This document shows, one piece after another, positions 1 to 5,605 of a stretch of DNA of 6,815 nt. Positions within the stretch are counted from its first letter, which is position 1. Every line of letters begins with the position of its first letter. The DNA is from PXRE01 sp964435625 (lineage in GTDB: Archaea > Halobacteriota > Halobacteria > Halobacteriales > PXRE01), in NCBI GenBank assembly GCA_964435625.1, contig CAYTAG010000190.1, forward strand, positions 1-6,815, read 5' to 3'. A program made the position numbers and the translations under genes. The notes beneath the pieces are model-generated. The model was not told where the DNA came from and did no database searches. It was given only the letters and a program-made list of their open reading frames with translations.

Positions 1-2
1 TG

Positions 3-269
3 TATCCACTCCTCGGTGGCGTCGCCGTCGAATCAGCAGACACGTCGCTGACCGTCTTCGATCCCCTGGACACGCCGCTGGACGAACTCCCTGGCGGAAC
101 GTGGCTGGCGAGTCTGTACTTCAGCGTGGTCACGTTCACCACCCTGGGCTACGGGGACATCCAGCCCGCCAGCGCGCCCGCGCAGTTCCTGGCTGGGATC
201 GAGTCGCTGCTCGGGGCCGTCCTGATGGCCCTGCTGGTCGCCGTCCTCGCGCGCCGGATCACTCGCTAA
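3..269 (+). CDS. Potassium-channel-like pore protein, C-terminal part (5' truncated)
   Basis: The reading frame is open from the left window edge and ends in TAA, leaving 88 residues. Around residues 46-52 lies TTLGYGD, the selectivity-filter signature of K+ channels, preceded by a pore-helix-like stretch (ASLYFSVVTF). It is followed by a hydrophobic helix (about residues 62-84, FLAGIESLLGAVLMALLVAV) and a short basic tail (RRITR). This is the P-loop plus inner helix of an Ion_trans_2-type two-helix channel, so the product should be an integral membrane protein passing K+ or a related cation. The N-terminal part, which may carry another domain (some haloarchaeal channels have pentapeptide repeats), is outside the window. 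The family assignment rests on the filter motif and is firm; gating and ion preference are unknown. Confidence 0.88.
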   Translation, partial: YPLLGGVAVESADTSLTVFDPLDTPLDELPGGTWLASLYFSVVTFTTLGYGDIQPASAPAQFLAGIESLLGAVLMALLVAVLARRITR

Positions 270-335
270 TATCGTTGCAGTTTCCGAAAAATCCCACAGT
301 AGCCCCAGTCTGGAAACCCAACTGCCGGGCCAGCC

Positions 336-346
336 CAATTTATGGT
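336..346 (+). promoter_or_regulatory. Putative TATA box of the Fic/Doc gene
   Basis: An A/T-rich stretch (CAATTTATGG) stands alone in GC-rich sequence, centred about 32 nt before the ATG at 374. That distance fits a haloarchaeal TATA element driving a leaderless or nearly leaderless mRNA. The assignment is by position and composition only. Confidence 0.4.
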
Positions 347-373
347 ACCCCGCGAACAAGCCGCGTCCGGGAG

Positions 374-772
374 ATGACCGAGGACGAACTGCCGACGGTC
401 GCGGAGGTCCACGAAGTCCACGACCTGATCGTTCAGGAGTGGGACCTCGACCACCCGGGGACACGCGCAGTAACCCCCGACCGCAGGCTGGAGTCGATCC
501 TGGATGACGTGGCCGACCTGGACGGCGACTACCGGCGGGCGGCGGCACTGCTGTGGCGGTTGGCGAACGCGCACGTCTACGAGGACGGGAACAAGCGGAC
601 CGCCTGGACCGTCGCGGAGACGTACCTGAACGAAGTCGGGGCAACGGCGGCACCGGACGACGACGTGGCCGCGACCGTGATGCGTCATCGGTCCCGCTTC
701 GACGAGTCGGAGTTGGCGACCTGGTTGCGGACCGGTGAGATCGACGAGGAACGCTTCCGGGACGACGTCTAG
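374..772 (+). CDS. Fic/Doc family protein (death-on-curing-like toxin)
   Basis: The gene encodes 132 residues. The Fic-fold active-site motif HxFx(D)xNKRT is present as HVYEDGNKRT at residues 67-76, with Tyr in place of the usual Phe. The NKR ending matches the Doc branch rather than the GNGR ending of AMPylating Fic enzymes, and the length is close to phage P1 Doc (about 126 residues). P1 Doc phosphorylates elongation factor Tu and arrests translation; the target here is unknown. No inhibitory (S/T)xxxE(G/N) helix is obvious, so it would need a separate antitoxin. No Phd-like gene lies upstream, where phd normally sits: the neighbour is a channel gene. The small acidic gene at 818-952 is the only nearby candidate partner. 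The frame is open further upstream, but the ATG at 374 fits the promoter spacing and begins the acidic haloarchaeal-type sequence. Confidence 0.87.
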   Translation: MTEDELPTVAEVHEVHDLIVQEWDLDHPGTRAVTPDRRLESILDDVADLDGDYRRAAALLWRLANAHVYEDGNKRTAWTVAETYLNEVGATAAPDDDVAATVMRHRSRFDESELATWLRTGEIDEERFRDDV

Positions 773-780
773 ACCACCAT

Positions 781-790
781 AGCTTTATCC
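781..790 (+). promoter_or_regulatory. Putative TATA box of the 44-residue gene
   Basis: AGCTTTATCC lies 9 nt after the stop of the Fic/Doc gene and is centred about 32 nt before the ATG at 818. It fits a separate promoter for the small gene with a very short leader. Confidence 0.45.
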
Positions 791-817
791 GTGATCCCCC
801 GCTCTATCTACGTACGA

Positions 818-952
818 ATGGCAACGAGCGACGACGAACCGGAGCCCGAGCACGCCGCGGAGGAAAACGACGACGATGAGTCGTCGTTCCTCCGGACGGC
901 GCGCGAGGTCGTGGCCCGGCGGCGCCCCTTGCTGGACGCCCTCGACGAGTGA
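818..952 (+). CDS. Small acidic protein of unknown function (44 aa)
   Basis: This 44-residue frame starts with ATG and ends with TGA. The first half is extremely acidic (DDEPEPE, EENDDDE). The second half is a likely amphipathic helix with a basic patch (FLRTAREVVARRRPLLDALDE, residues 24-44). Third codon positions are almost all G or C, as expected for real haloarchaeal coding DNA, and a promoter-like box lies at the right distance. It follows the Fic/Doc toxin by 45 nt. A short acidic protein with one helix is a plausible antitoxin or regulator for that toxin, but this is inference from position only; I do not recognise the family. A GTG overlapping the stop (949-951) opens a second frame that looks like a gene start but ends after 12 codons. 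Confidence 0.62.
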   Translation: MATSDDEPEPEHAAEENDDDESSFLRTAREVVARRRPLLDALDE

Positions 953-971
953 TCGAATTCCGGGAGATCGG

Positions 972-1005
972 CGTCGTCCCGACGTAGCGCGTTCTCGGGA
1001 CGACG
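972..1005. repeat. Perfect inverted repeat / hairpin
   Basis: CGTCGTCCCGA (972-982) is exactly complementary to TCGGGACGACG (995-1005) with a 12-nt loop, giving an 11-bp GC-rich stem. It sits 20 nt after the 44-residue gene. No T-run follows, so it is not a classic terminator. It may stabilise the transcript end, bind a protein, or be part of a decayed gene. Confidence 0.6.
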
Positions 1006-1093
1006 AGTTGACCGACGTCCGTTGGACATCCGCGGCCCGTGAGCGCCTGTGGGGCACGTCTAATCGTCGGCAAAACCCACGATCACCTGAGAA

Positions 1094-1258
1094 TCAGTCC
1101 TCGCCGTCGAGGACCCAGTCTGCCCGGTAGTCCTCGGGATCGCCGCCCAAGTCCTCCGCCAGGGCCTCGCGGAGCCACTCGGCCTGCTCTTCCATCGCCG
1201 CCTCGAACGCGGCAAACTCCTCGTCGGTCAGCGGTTCCACCCTTGAATCCCGTGCCAT
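1094..1258 (-). CDS. Small acidic protein of unknown function (54 aa)
   Basis: Read on the minus strand, an ATG frame gives 54 residues beginning MARDSRVEPLTDEEFAAFEA and ending YRADWVLDGED. It is strongly acidic, predicted mainly helical in the middle (residues 12-37, with an E/A/W-rich amphipathic pattern), and has two tryptophans and one tyrosine, unusual for a chance frame. Codon third positions are mostly G/C. It is convergent with the 818-952 gene and divergent from hicB across a long gene-free stretch. I do not recognise the family. The LTDEEFAAFE opening resembles small haloarchaeal regulatory or antitoxin-like proteins only in general character. No convincing TATA box was seen at the standard distance. 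Confidence 0.62.
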   Translation of the reverse strand: MARDSRVEPLTDEEFAAFEAAMEEQAEWLREALAEDLGGDPEDYRADWVLDGED

Positions 1259-1416
1259 GTTTCGAACCTTTCGACGTATCGCTCTGCGTCTGTCCCGACG
1301 TGCGTTTCGGTCCTAGGGGCCGCGTTACCACGTATCTTTCCGTCATCGCACTTGATCGGCACTAGCCAGAAAACTGCCGCACGCCCTCGACAATCTGTCA
1401 CTTGGCCACTACCGCC

Positions 1417-1519
1417 CAGAAAGCCCCCGGGCGCTCGACCCGCCGGGCCTCGCTGCGCTCCTCACTTCGTTGCGGTGCTTGCGTCGTCCGGGCGGGACCG
1501 AGCGCCCGGCCCCTTTCAG
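1417..1519. repeat. Long imperfect palindromic element, probable haloarchaeal dispersed repeat
   Basis: The left arm runs from CAGAAAG (1417-1423) through CCGGGCGCTCG (1427-1437) to ACCCGCC (1438-1444). The right arm is GGCGGGACCGAGCGCCCGG (1491-1509) followed by CCC and CTTTCAG (1513-1519). The arms pair over about 27 positions with a one-base bulge and few mismatches, leaving a loop of about 46 nt (TCGCTGCGCTCCTCACTTCG and following). From memory, near-identical CTCGCTGCGCTCCTCACTTC and CCTTTCAGTCCCACCC strings recur in gene-free regions of many haloarchaeal genomes. I therefore read it as a dispersed structured repeat or MITE-like remnant rather than coding DNA. Confidence 0.6.
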
Positions 1520-1537
1520 TCCCACCCGATGTGGCTC

Positions 1538-1611
1538 GTGCTGGCTACCATCGCGTTGCCGGAGGTGCCGGCTACCACCGGGAAACGCCGGATGCGATGG
1601 CTATCATCGCA
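1538..1611 (+). repeat. Degenerate 27-nt direct repeat, three copies
   Basis: The core GGCTACCAYC recurs at 1543 and 1570 (exactly 27 nt apart) and, as GGCTATCATC, at 1599 (29 nt). The first two units also agree at their beginnings (GTGCTGG, GTGCCGG) and in the GCCGG near their ends. The array lies just right of the palindromic element and upstream of hicB. It could be a set of protein-binding sites or the outer end of the dispersed element. Confidence 0.5.
1593..1611. promoter_or_regulatory. Palindromic operator-like site upstream of hicB
   Basis: TGCGATG and CATCGCA form a perfect 7-bp inverted repeat around GCTAT, ending 84 nt before the hicB start. It coincides with the third copy of the 27-nt repeat. 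Symmetry and position suggest a binding site for a dimeric regulator, but no binder is identified. Confidence 0.35.
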
Positions 1612-1638
1612 AATCGAAATGGTGTCTCCGAAACGGGA

Positions 1639-1669
1639 CATAAACCTTCGTCCGACAGAACTCTTACCT
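1639..1669 (+). promoter_or_regulatory. Possible promoter region of hicB
   Basis: Two weak A/T-rich boxes occur: ACATAAACC (about 1640-1648) and ACTCTTACC (about 1661-1669). The second is about 30 nt before the ATG at 1695 and would give a leaderless mRNA; the first would leave a leader of roughly 20-25 nt. Neither is a strong match. Confidence 0.3.
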
Positions 1670-1694
1670 CTCCACCGGACGACGAGTTCCAACG

Positions 1695-1919
1695 ATGACC
1701 GCAGGCCCCGACATCCTGCTGATCGAAAACGACGACGGGTGGTGGACGGCCATTGACGAGGAGACCGACGTCGCCAGCCAGGGCGAAACCCGCGAGGAAG
1801 CCCTGGAGAACCTCGACGAGGCGGTGGCCCTCCATCGCGGGGAGATCGGCCGGCCGGTCACCGACGAGGACCTCCGGGAACTCGGCATCGACCCCGAGGA
1901 AGTTCCGGACGAGCCGTAG
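1695..1919 (+). CDS. HicB family antitoxin-like protein, orphan
   Basis: The 74-residue protein has the compact HicB partial RNase-H-like fold pattern: a first strand (DILLIEND), a second strand (GWWTAID), the turn VASQGET, and then the helix REEALENLDEAVALHRGE (residues 33-50). An acidic tail TDEDLRELGIDPEEVPDEP follows. HicB proteins bind and neutralise HicA, an mRNA-cleaving toxin, and often repress their own promoter. Here no hicA-like frame lies on either side, so the protein is an orphan antitoxin, a regulator, or the survivor of a broken pair. The TAG stop is followed in frame by VPDAPWFDDAT and TAA (1953-1955), a sequence in the same style as the tail, so the stop may be a recent nonsense change. 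Confidence 0.82.
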   Translation: MTAGPDILLIENDDGWWTAIDEETDVASQGETREEALENLDEAVALHRGEIGRPVTDEDLRELGIDPEEVPDEP

Positions 1920-2050
1920 GTGCCGGACGCGCCCTGGTTCGACGATGCGACGTAAGCGGCGAACCCCTCACGGACGAGACGTCGCTCCCGCCGTCGACGG
2001 TCCTCGCCAGGTGATTCGAACGCCGACGACGACCGACCCCACCGCGTTCA

Positions 2051-2076
2051 CTTATATACGCAGCGAACGCTTAAAA
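2051..2076 (+). promoter_or_regulatory. Promoter region of the first doxX-like gene
   Basis: Two clear A/T boxes stand in GC-rich surroundings: CTTATATA (2051-2058) and CTTAAAA (2070-2076). With transcription starting about 27 nt downstream of the second, the mRNA would begin near 2100 and carry a leader of about 30 nt before the GTG at 2132. Two boxes may mean two start sites. Confidence 0.5.
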
Positions 2077-2131
2077 GGCGATCCGGATCGGCCGGCGTAC
2101 GTCTTACCCGTGTGTAGCGCCCAGATCCGAC

Positions 2132-2572
2132 GTGTCGACTGCCATCGAATCACGGCTCGAACGGCGAGAGACCGAGGAGACGGCGACCCCCGCGGTAATC
2201 GGGACGCCCGCGTTCCGCGTCGGGCGCGCCCTGCTCGGCGGCGTGCTGGCGTTCATGGCGCTGGACAACTTCCGGAACCGCGAGGAGTCGGTCGCCTACG
2301 CCCGCTCGAAGGGGGCGCCGATGCCGGAGGTCTCGGTCCCGGTGGTGAGCGGCCTGCTCCTGTCGGGGGGCCTGGGCATCGCCCTGTGGCGGTACCCCCG
2401 CGCCGCCGCGGCCGCGGCCGCCTCCTTCTTCGTGAGCGTGACGCCGGTGATGCACGACTTCTGGACCCTCGACGATCCGGAGGAGCGCCAACAGCAGATG
2501 ATTCACTTCCTGAAGAACACGGCGCTGCTCGGCGCGACGCTCGCGCTGTTCGCCCTCGGCCGACGGGAGTAG
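2132..2572 (+). CDS. DoxX family membrane protein (146 aa)
   Basis: The protein has four hydrophobic helices at about residues 30-45, 70-86, 90-107 and 126-142. Typical DoxX features are the late segment HDFWTLDD (109-116) followed by QQQMIHFLKNTALLGATL (120-137). DoxX proteins are four-helix membrane proteins related to the DoxD subunit of thiosulfate:quinone oxidoreductase; many members are linked to thiol or oxidative-stress systems, but the substrate of this one is unknown. It is the most distant of the three DoxX proteins here, lacking the GAGRILGLD motif shared by the other two. GTG at 2132 is the only usable start, because the frame upstream holds no other start codon before a stop at 2072. 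It has its own promoter and is convergent with the MATE gene. Confidence 0.83.
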   Translation: MSTAIESRLERRETEETATPAVIGTPAFRVGRALLGGVLAFMALDNFRNREESVAYARSKGAPMPEVSVPVVSGLLLSGGLGIALWRYPRAAAAAAASFFVSVTPVMHDFWTLDDPEERQQQMIHFLKNTALLGATLALFALGRRE

Positions 2573-2701
2573 CGTCGGGGGTCACCCGGTCGCCTCGCAG
2601 TCGACGGGCAGGTCTTGGACCCACGGGAGCCCTCGCCGCGTTGCTCGCGCCGCGGGGCCACCTCCGACTGCGTGAAACCCGAATCGTTCGCTGGATCGCT
2701 C

Positions 2702-4150
2702 TCAGTCGTCGTCGCCGACGGTCGCGTCGGGGCGGTACTGCCGGCTGATGGCCTTCCACTTGCCGGTCGAGAAGCGGTAGTAGTTGACGGCCGCCGGGAC
2801 GACCGTCTGGCCGAAGAACGCGAGGTACAGACCCCACATGCCGAGCGGGGTCGTCGCGCCGAGGTAGGTGAGCGGGAGGGCCACGCCGAACATGCCCAGC
2901 GCTCGCCCGTAGAACGGCCAGTTCGTGTCGCCGGTTGCGTCAAGCGCCCCGGCGACCGTCCGGTTGACCCCCTGGGCGACCACCGCGACCGCGGCGGCCT
3001 GCACCAGCGGGATCGCGATGGGGACCGACTCCGCGCCCGGGTCGCCGACGAACAGGACGACGACGGACTCGGCCAGCGCGAACACGAGGACGGCCCCGAC
3101 CGCGTAGGTCGCGACCGCGACGCGGACGATCTCCCGGCCGTAGGCCTCGGCGGTCCCTTCGTCGTCGGCGCCCAGCGACTGCCCGACCAGGCTGCTTGCA
3201 GCCAGGCCGTACCCCCAGCCGGGGGTGTTCAGCAGGTTCCAGATCCGCCGGCTGATGACGTAGGCCGCGACCACCGGCTGGCCGAACAGCGCGACCAGCG
3301 CCAGCATCGGGAACCGGGCGACCGTCCACACCAGGTTCCGGCCGACGACCGGCGTGGCTATCTCGACGACGTCGCGCACCGTCGCCCGGTTGAGGTACCG
3401 GCCCCGCGCCGGGACGGTCACGGGGAAGGCCCCGACGCCGGGGAGCCGGCCGGCGACGAGGCCGACGACGAACGCGGCGGTCACGAGGACGTTCGCCAGC
3501 ACCGTTCCCACGGCGGCGCCGACGACGCCCATGCCCAGCCCGAAGATCAGGACGGCGTTGAGCCCGACGTTGGCGACGGCGCCGCCCGCCCGGACGACCA
3601 TCGCGGTCCAGGCGTCGTCCGCCCCGACCAGCGCGCGGCTCCCGACGAGGTTCAGCCCGGCGAAGGGCACCCCCAGCGCGAGGACCTGCAGGTACGCGGC
3701 GCCCAGCCGCCGGGACTCGGGATCGTCGGCCAGCAGACCGACCAGGAACTCCGGAAGCGTCCAGAACAGCGCCGCCATGGGAAGCGTCAGCGCGAGCACG
3801 AGCACGACGCTCGTCCGGACGGCCCGCCCGATGCGACCGTCGGCCCCGGCGCCGTATCCCTGGGAGACCAGCGCGATGGTGCCCGCCGCCAGGCCGCCGC
3901 CGACGGTGAACGCCGCGCCCCAGTACGGCCCCGCGAACCCGACGCCGGCGATGGCGCCCTGGCCGACGGCGACGCCCACCATCGCCACGTCGGCGGCGCT
4001 CTTCGACATGCGCGCCAGCCCGGTGACGATGCGCGGCCACGCCAGTTCGACCGTGCGGCGGGCGCGCTCGGCGTCGACCACGCCGAGGCGGGCGAGCGCC
4101 AGCCCCACGCCGAGTAGCGCCAGCCGGACCGGGTTGGGGACGCGAGCCAT
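2702..4150 (-). CDS. MATE family efflux transporter (482 aa)
   Basis: The protein is a polytopic membrane protein of 482 residues, the usual length for the MATE (NorM/DinF) family, with a hydrophobic pattern consistent with 12 helices in two halves. Recognisable family stretches are ARMSKSAADVAMVGVAVGQG (domain start, helix 1-2), VSQGYGAG, the VGANVGLNAVLIF-like segment near residues 190-200, AASSLVGQSLGADDEGTAE opening the second half (the family's LVGQxLGA motif), and VVAQGVNRTVAGALDATGDT. MATE carriers export cationic drugs or metabolites by H+ or Na+ antiport; substrate cannot be read from sequence. The tail ends in DDD. The ATG at 4150 is the first start after an in-frame TAG (4181-4183). 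The gene is downstream of halocyanin on the same strand but separated by 169 bp with its own A/T-rich promoter candidate, so not clearly in one operon. Confidence 0.92.
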   Translation of the reverse strand: MARVPNPVRLALLGVGLALARLGVVDAERARRTVELAWPRIVTGLARMSKSAADVAMVGVAVGQGAIAGVGFAGPYWGAAFTVGGGLAAGTIALVSQGYGAGADGRIGRAVRTSVVLVLALTLPMAALFWTLPEFLVGLLADDPESRRLGAAYLQVLALGVPFAGLNLVGSRALVGADDAWTAMVVRAGGAVANVGLNAVLIFGLGMGVVGAAVGTVLANVLVTAAFVVGLVAGRLPGVGAFPVTVPARGRYLNRATVRDVVEIATPVVGRNLVWTVARFPMLALVALFGQPVVAAYVISRRIWNLLNTPGWGYGLAASSLVGQSLGADDEGTAEAYGREIVRVAVATYAVGAVLVFALAESVVVLFVGDPGAESVPIAIPLVQAAAVAVVAQGVNRTVAGALDATGDTNWPFYGRALGMFGVALPLTYLGATTPLGMWGLYLAFFGQTVVPAAVNYYRFSTGKWKAISRQYRPDATVGDDD

Positions 4151-4242
4151 CGGGTCCGTTGCCCGTTGGCCGACCGCGCCCTAAGGCCTTCCCCACCCGG
4201 AAATCCAGGTAGCCGATCCGGACCGGCCCGACTGCCGGAGGA

Positions 4243-4262
4243 CATATGAATATATACATATA
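4243..4262. promoter_or_regulatory. A/T-rich near-palindromic promoter element
   Basis: Twenty bases (CATATGAATATATACATATA) consist almost only of A and T inside GC-rich DNA, and TATG..CATA ends make 14 of 16 central positions symmetric. On the minus strand it would be the TATA region of the MATE gene, giving a leader of roughly 65-75 nt. Being symmetric, it could also fire on the plus strand, toward the halocyanin 3' end. Confidence 0.5.
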
Positions 4263-4319
4263 CTCACGTACGACCGCGGGAGCCGCAAAACGGGGGAGGC
4301 GATGCGGGCCGGAGTCGCG

Positions 4320-4844
4320 TTACTCCACGTGGACGACCCCTTTCATCCCGGAACCCTCGTGGGGATCACAGTAGTACTCGTAGGTCCCGGTTTCCTCGAC
4401 GGTGTACGAGTAGGTGTGGCCCTCCTCCATGGCGTACTCGCTCTGGAAGTCGCCATCGCGGTGGACGACGTTGTGGCTGCCGCCCCGGCCGGTCCACTCC
4501 CAGGTGACGGCGGTCCCGGCGGAGACGGCGACGGCGGGCGGGTCGAACGCGAAGCCGTCGCCGACCCCGACCGTCACGGTCACCTCGTCGGCGTCGCGGC
4601 GGTCGACGGTCCCCTCGTAGCCGTTCGCGCCGTCGAACCAGTCGCTGTAGGGCGGCTCCTCGTCGAGGTACGTCGCGCTGCCACCGTCACCGCCGCCATC
4701 GCCACCGTCGTCGGGGCCATCGTTCCCGCCGTCGTCGGGACTGTCGTTGCCGTCGCCGCCGCCGGTACAGCCGGCGAGTGCGACTGCACCCGCGGCGCCC
4801 GCCGTGGTCAGAAACGTCCGCCTGTCGAGGTCGGTCGGTTCCAT
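4320..4844 (-). CDS. Halocyanin-like blue copper lipoprotein (174 aa)
   Basis: The protein begins with a twin-arginine signal (RRTFL, residues 8-12) and a hydrophobic stretch ending in the lipobox LAGC (Cys26), so it should be exported folded and anchored on the outside of the membrane. Residues 27-56 are a Gly/Asp-rich linker. The C-terminal domain (about 75-174) is a plastocyanin-type cupredoxin: ligands are His124 in GGSHN, Cys159 in YYCDPHEGSGM, His162 and Met167, all present. Halocyanins are type 1 copper electron carriers linked to the respiratory chain. The frame is open 17 codons upstream (ATG at 4895), but ATG 4844 gives a standard Tat N-terminus and lies 28 nt after a TATA-like box. 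The neighbour upstream is a DoxX gene, so a shared membrane redox role is possible but unproven. Confidence 0.93.
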   Translation of the reverse strand: MEPTDLDRRTFLTTAGAAGAVALAGCTGGGDGNDSPDDGGNDGPDDGGDGGGDGGSATYLDEEPPYSDWFDGANGYEGTVDRRDADEVTVTVGVGDGFAFDPPAVAVSAGTAVTWEWTGRGGSHNVVHRDGDFQSEYAMEEGHTYSYTVEETGTYEYYCDPHEGSGMKGVVHVE

Positions 4845-4866
4845 CACGTCCGACGGTTGGCACGCC

Positions 4867-4876
4867 AGACAAAAGA
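4867..4876 (-). promoter_or_regulatory. TATA box of the halocyanin gene
   Basis: On the minus strand GTCTTTTGTC is centred 28 nt before the ATG at 4844. This is the expected spacing for a leaderless haloarchaeal transcript and supports the shorter start for halocyanin. Confidence 0.55.
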
Positions 4877-4997
4877 CCCCCGAGCGGATTCCCATCGACT
4901 GGTAACGGGGGCGAACACGTTTGTACTTGCCCGGCGGGCCGACGGTCGTAAGGGAGGTCGACTGCCGAGAACGCCGGAGCGCCCCCGACGCGACCCG

Positions 4998-5528
4998 TCA
5001 GCCGAGCAGGTACCGCAGCCGGGGGTGCCGCCGGACGAGGGCGGTCCCCTCCAGGTAGCCGTCCAGCCCGAGGATGCGGCCGGCGCCGAGCGCGCCCATC
5101 CCGAACAGCAGCAGGGCGTAGACGACGTGGGAGTCGATCACGATGCCGTTCGCCAGCGGCAGGCTGGCCGCCCAGTAGAACGCCATGATCGCGGCACCAC
5201 AGAGCGCGGCCCAGCGGACCAGAGCACCGATCAGCAGGGCGAGGCCCACCAGCGTGAGCCCCCAGGCGTTCAGCGGGTCGATCAGCCACAGCCAGTCGGC
5301 CGCCATCGTCCCCCAGACGCCGCCGAAGGGGTTGCCCTCCGGGATCGCGTGCAGCAGGAACCTCTCGGCGGACCACGCCGGATCCAGCACCTTCGTGATC
5401 CCGGCGTAGAAGAACGTCCAGCCCATCACCAGCCGGAGGGCAAGCAGCGCGTACCCGACGCTATCCGGGGAGTACTCGAACCGGGCGTTGCGGCCGAACA
5501 CGTCGGCTTCCATCTCGCGGGTTGCCAT
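4998..5528 (-). CDS. DoxX family membrane protein (176 aa)
   Basis: The protein has a short soluble N-terminus and four hydrophobic helices (about residues 24-44, 84-103, 104-123 and 133-155). DoxX hallmarks are LRLVMGWTFFYAGITKVL in helix 1, WGLTLVGLALLIGALVRWAA in helices 2-3, and YALLLFGMGALGAGRILGLD near the end. It ends RRHPRLRYLLG. The family is related to the DoxD subunit of thiosulfate:quinone oxidoreductase and acts in the membrane; its reaction here is unknown. It is a paralogue of the broken gene at 5983-6560: both share LRLxMGW, the KVL-x3-WSA block, GAGRILGLDxYxE and the ending PxLxYxLG. Start ATG 5528 gives MATRE; a second ATG five codons on (MEADVF) is possible. It lies 153 bp upstream of halocyanin. 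Confidence 0.9.
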   Translation of the reverse strand: MATREMEADVFGRNARFEYSPDSVGYALLALRLVMGWTFFYAGITKVLDPAWSAERFLLHAIPEGNPFGGVWGTMAADWLWLIDPLNAWGLTLVGLALLIGALVRWAALCGAAIMAFYWAASLPLANGIVIDSHVVYALLLFGMGALGAGRILGLDGYLEGTALVRRHPRLRYLLG

Positions 5529-5535
5529 GGTCGGT

Positions 5536-5569
5536 CACCTCTACAGGTGGAGGTTGGCCGGCTACCTCC
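5536..5569. promoter_or_regulatory. Twin inverted repeats upstream of the 176-aa doxX
   Basis: CACCT (5536-5540) pairs with AGGTG (5545-5549), and GGAGGT (5549-5554) pairs with ACCTCC (5564-5569). Together they make adjacent small palindromes 8-41 nt upstream of the doxX start, between it and the divergent small membrane gene. They may be an operator or leader structure. No clear TATA box accompanies them. Confidence 0.35.
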
Positions 5570-5605
5570 TTCAACCGCGAGTGCGATTCCCGGCCGCTGG
5601 GAACG

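Noticed and set aside
1352..1756. Arg/Pro-rich open frames across the gene-free stretch before hicB
   Set aside because: They translate the palindromic repeat element and show no acidic haloarchaeal composition or domain.
1985..2040. tRNA-like T-loop string (ATTCGAAC) as a tRNA remnant or attachment site
   Set aside because: The flanking bases do not form a T-stem on either strand and no acceptor or anticodon arm is present.
2573..2701. A small gene between the first doxX and the MATE gene
   Set aside because: Neither strand has a frame with a plausible start and typical codon use in these 129 bases; it is a convergent intergenic spacer.
2615..4117. A 500-residue open frame on the plus strand
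   Set aside because: It is the antisense shadow of the MATE gene: very Asp/Arg/Gly/Pro-rich with no domain, while the minus strand has clear membrane helices and family motifs.
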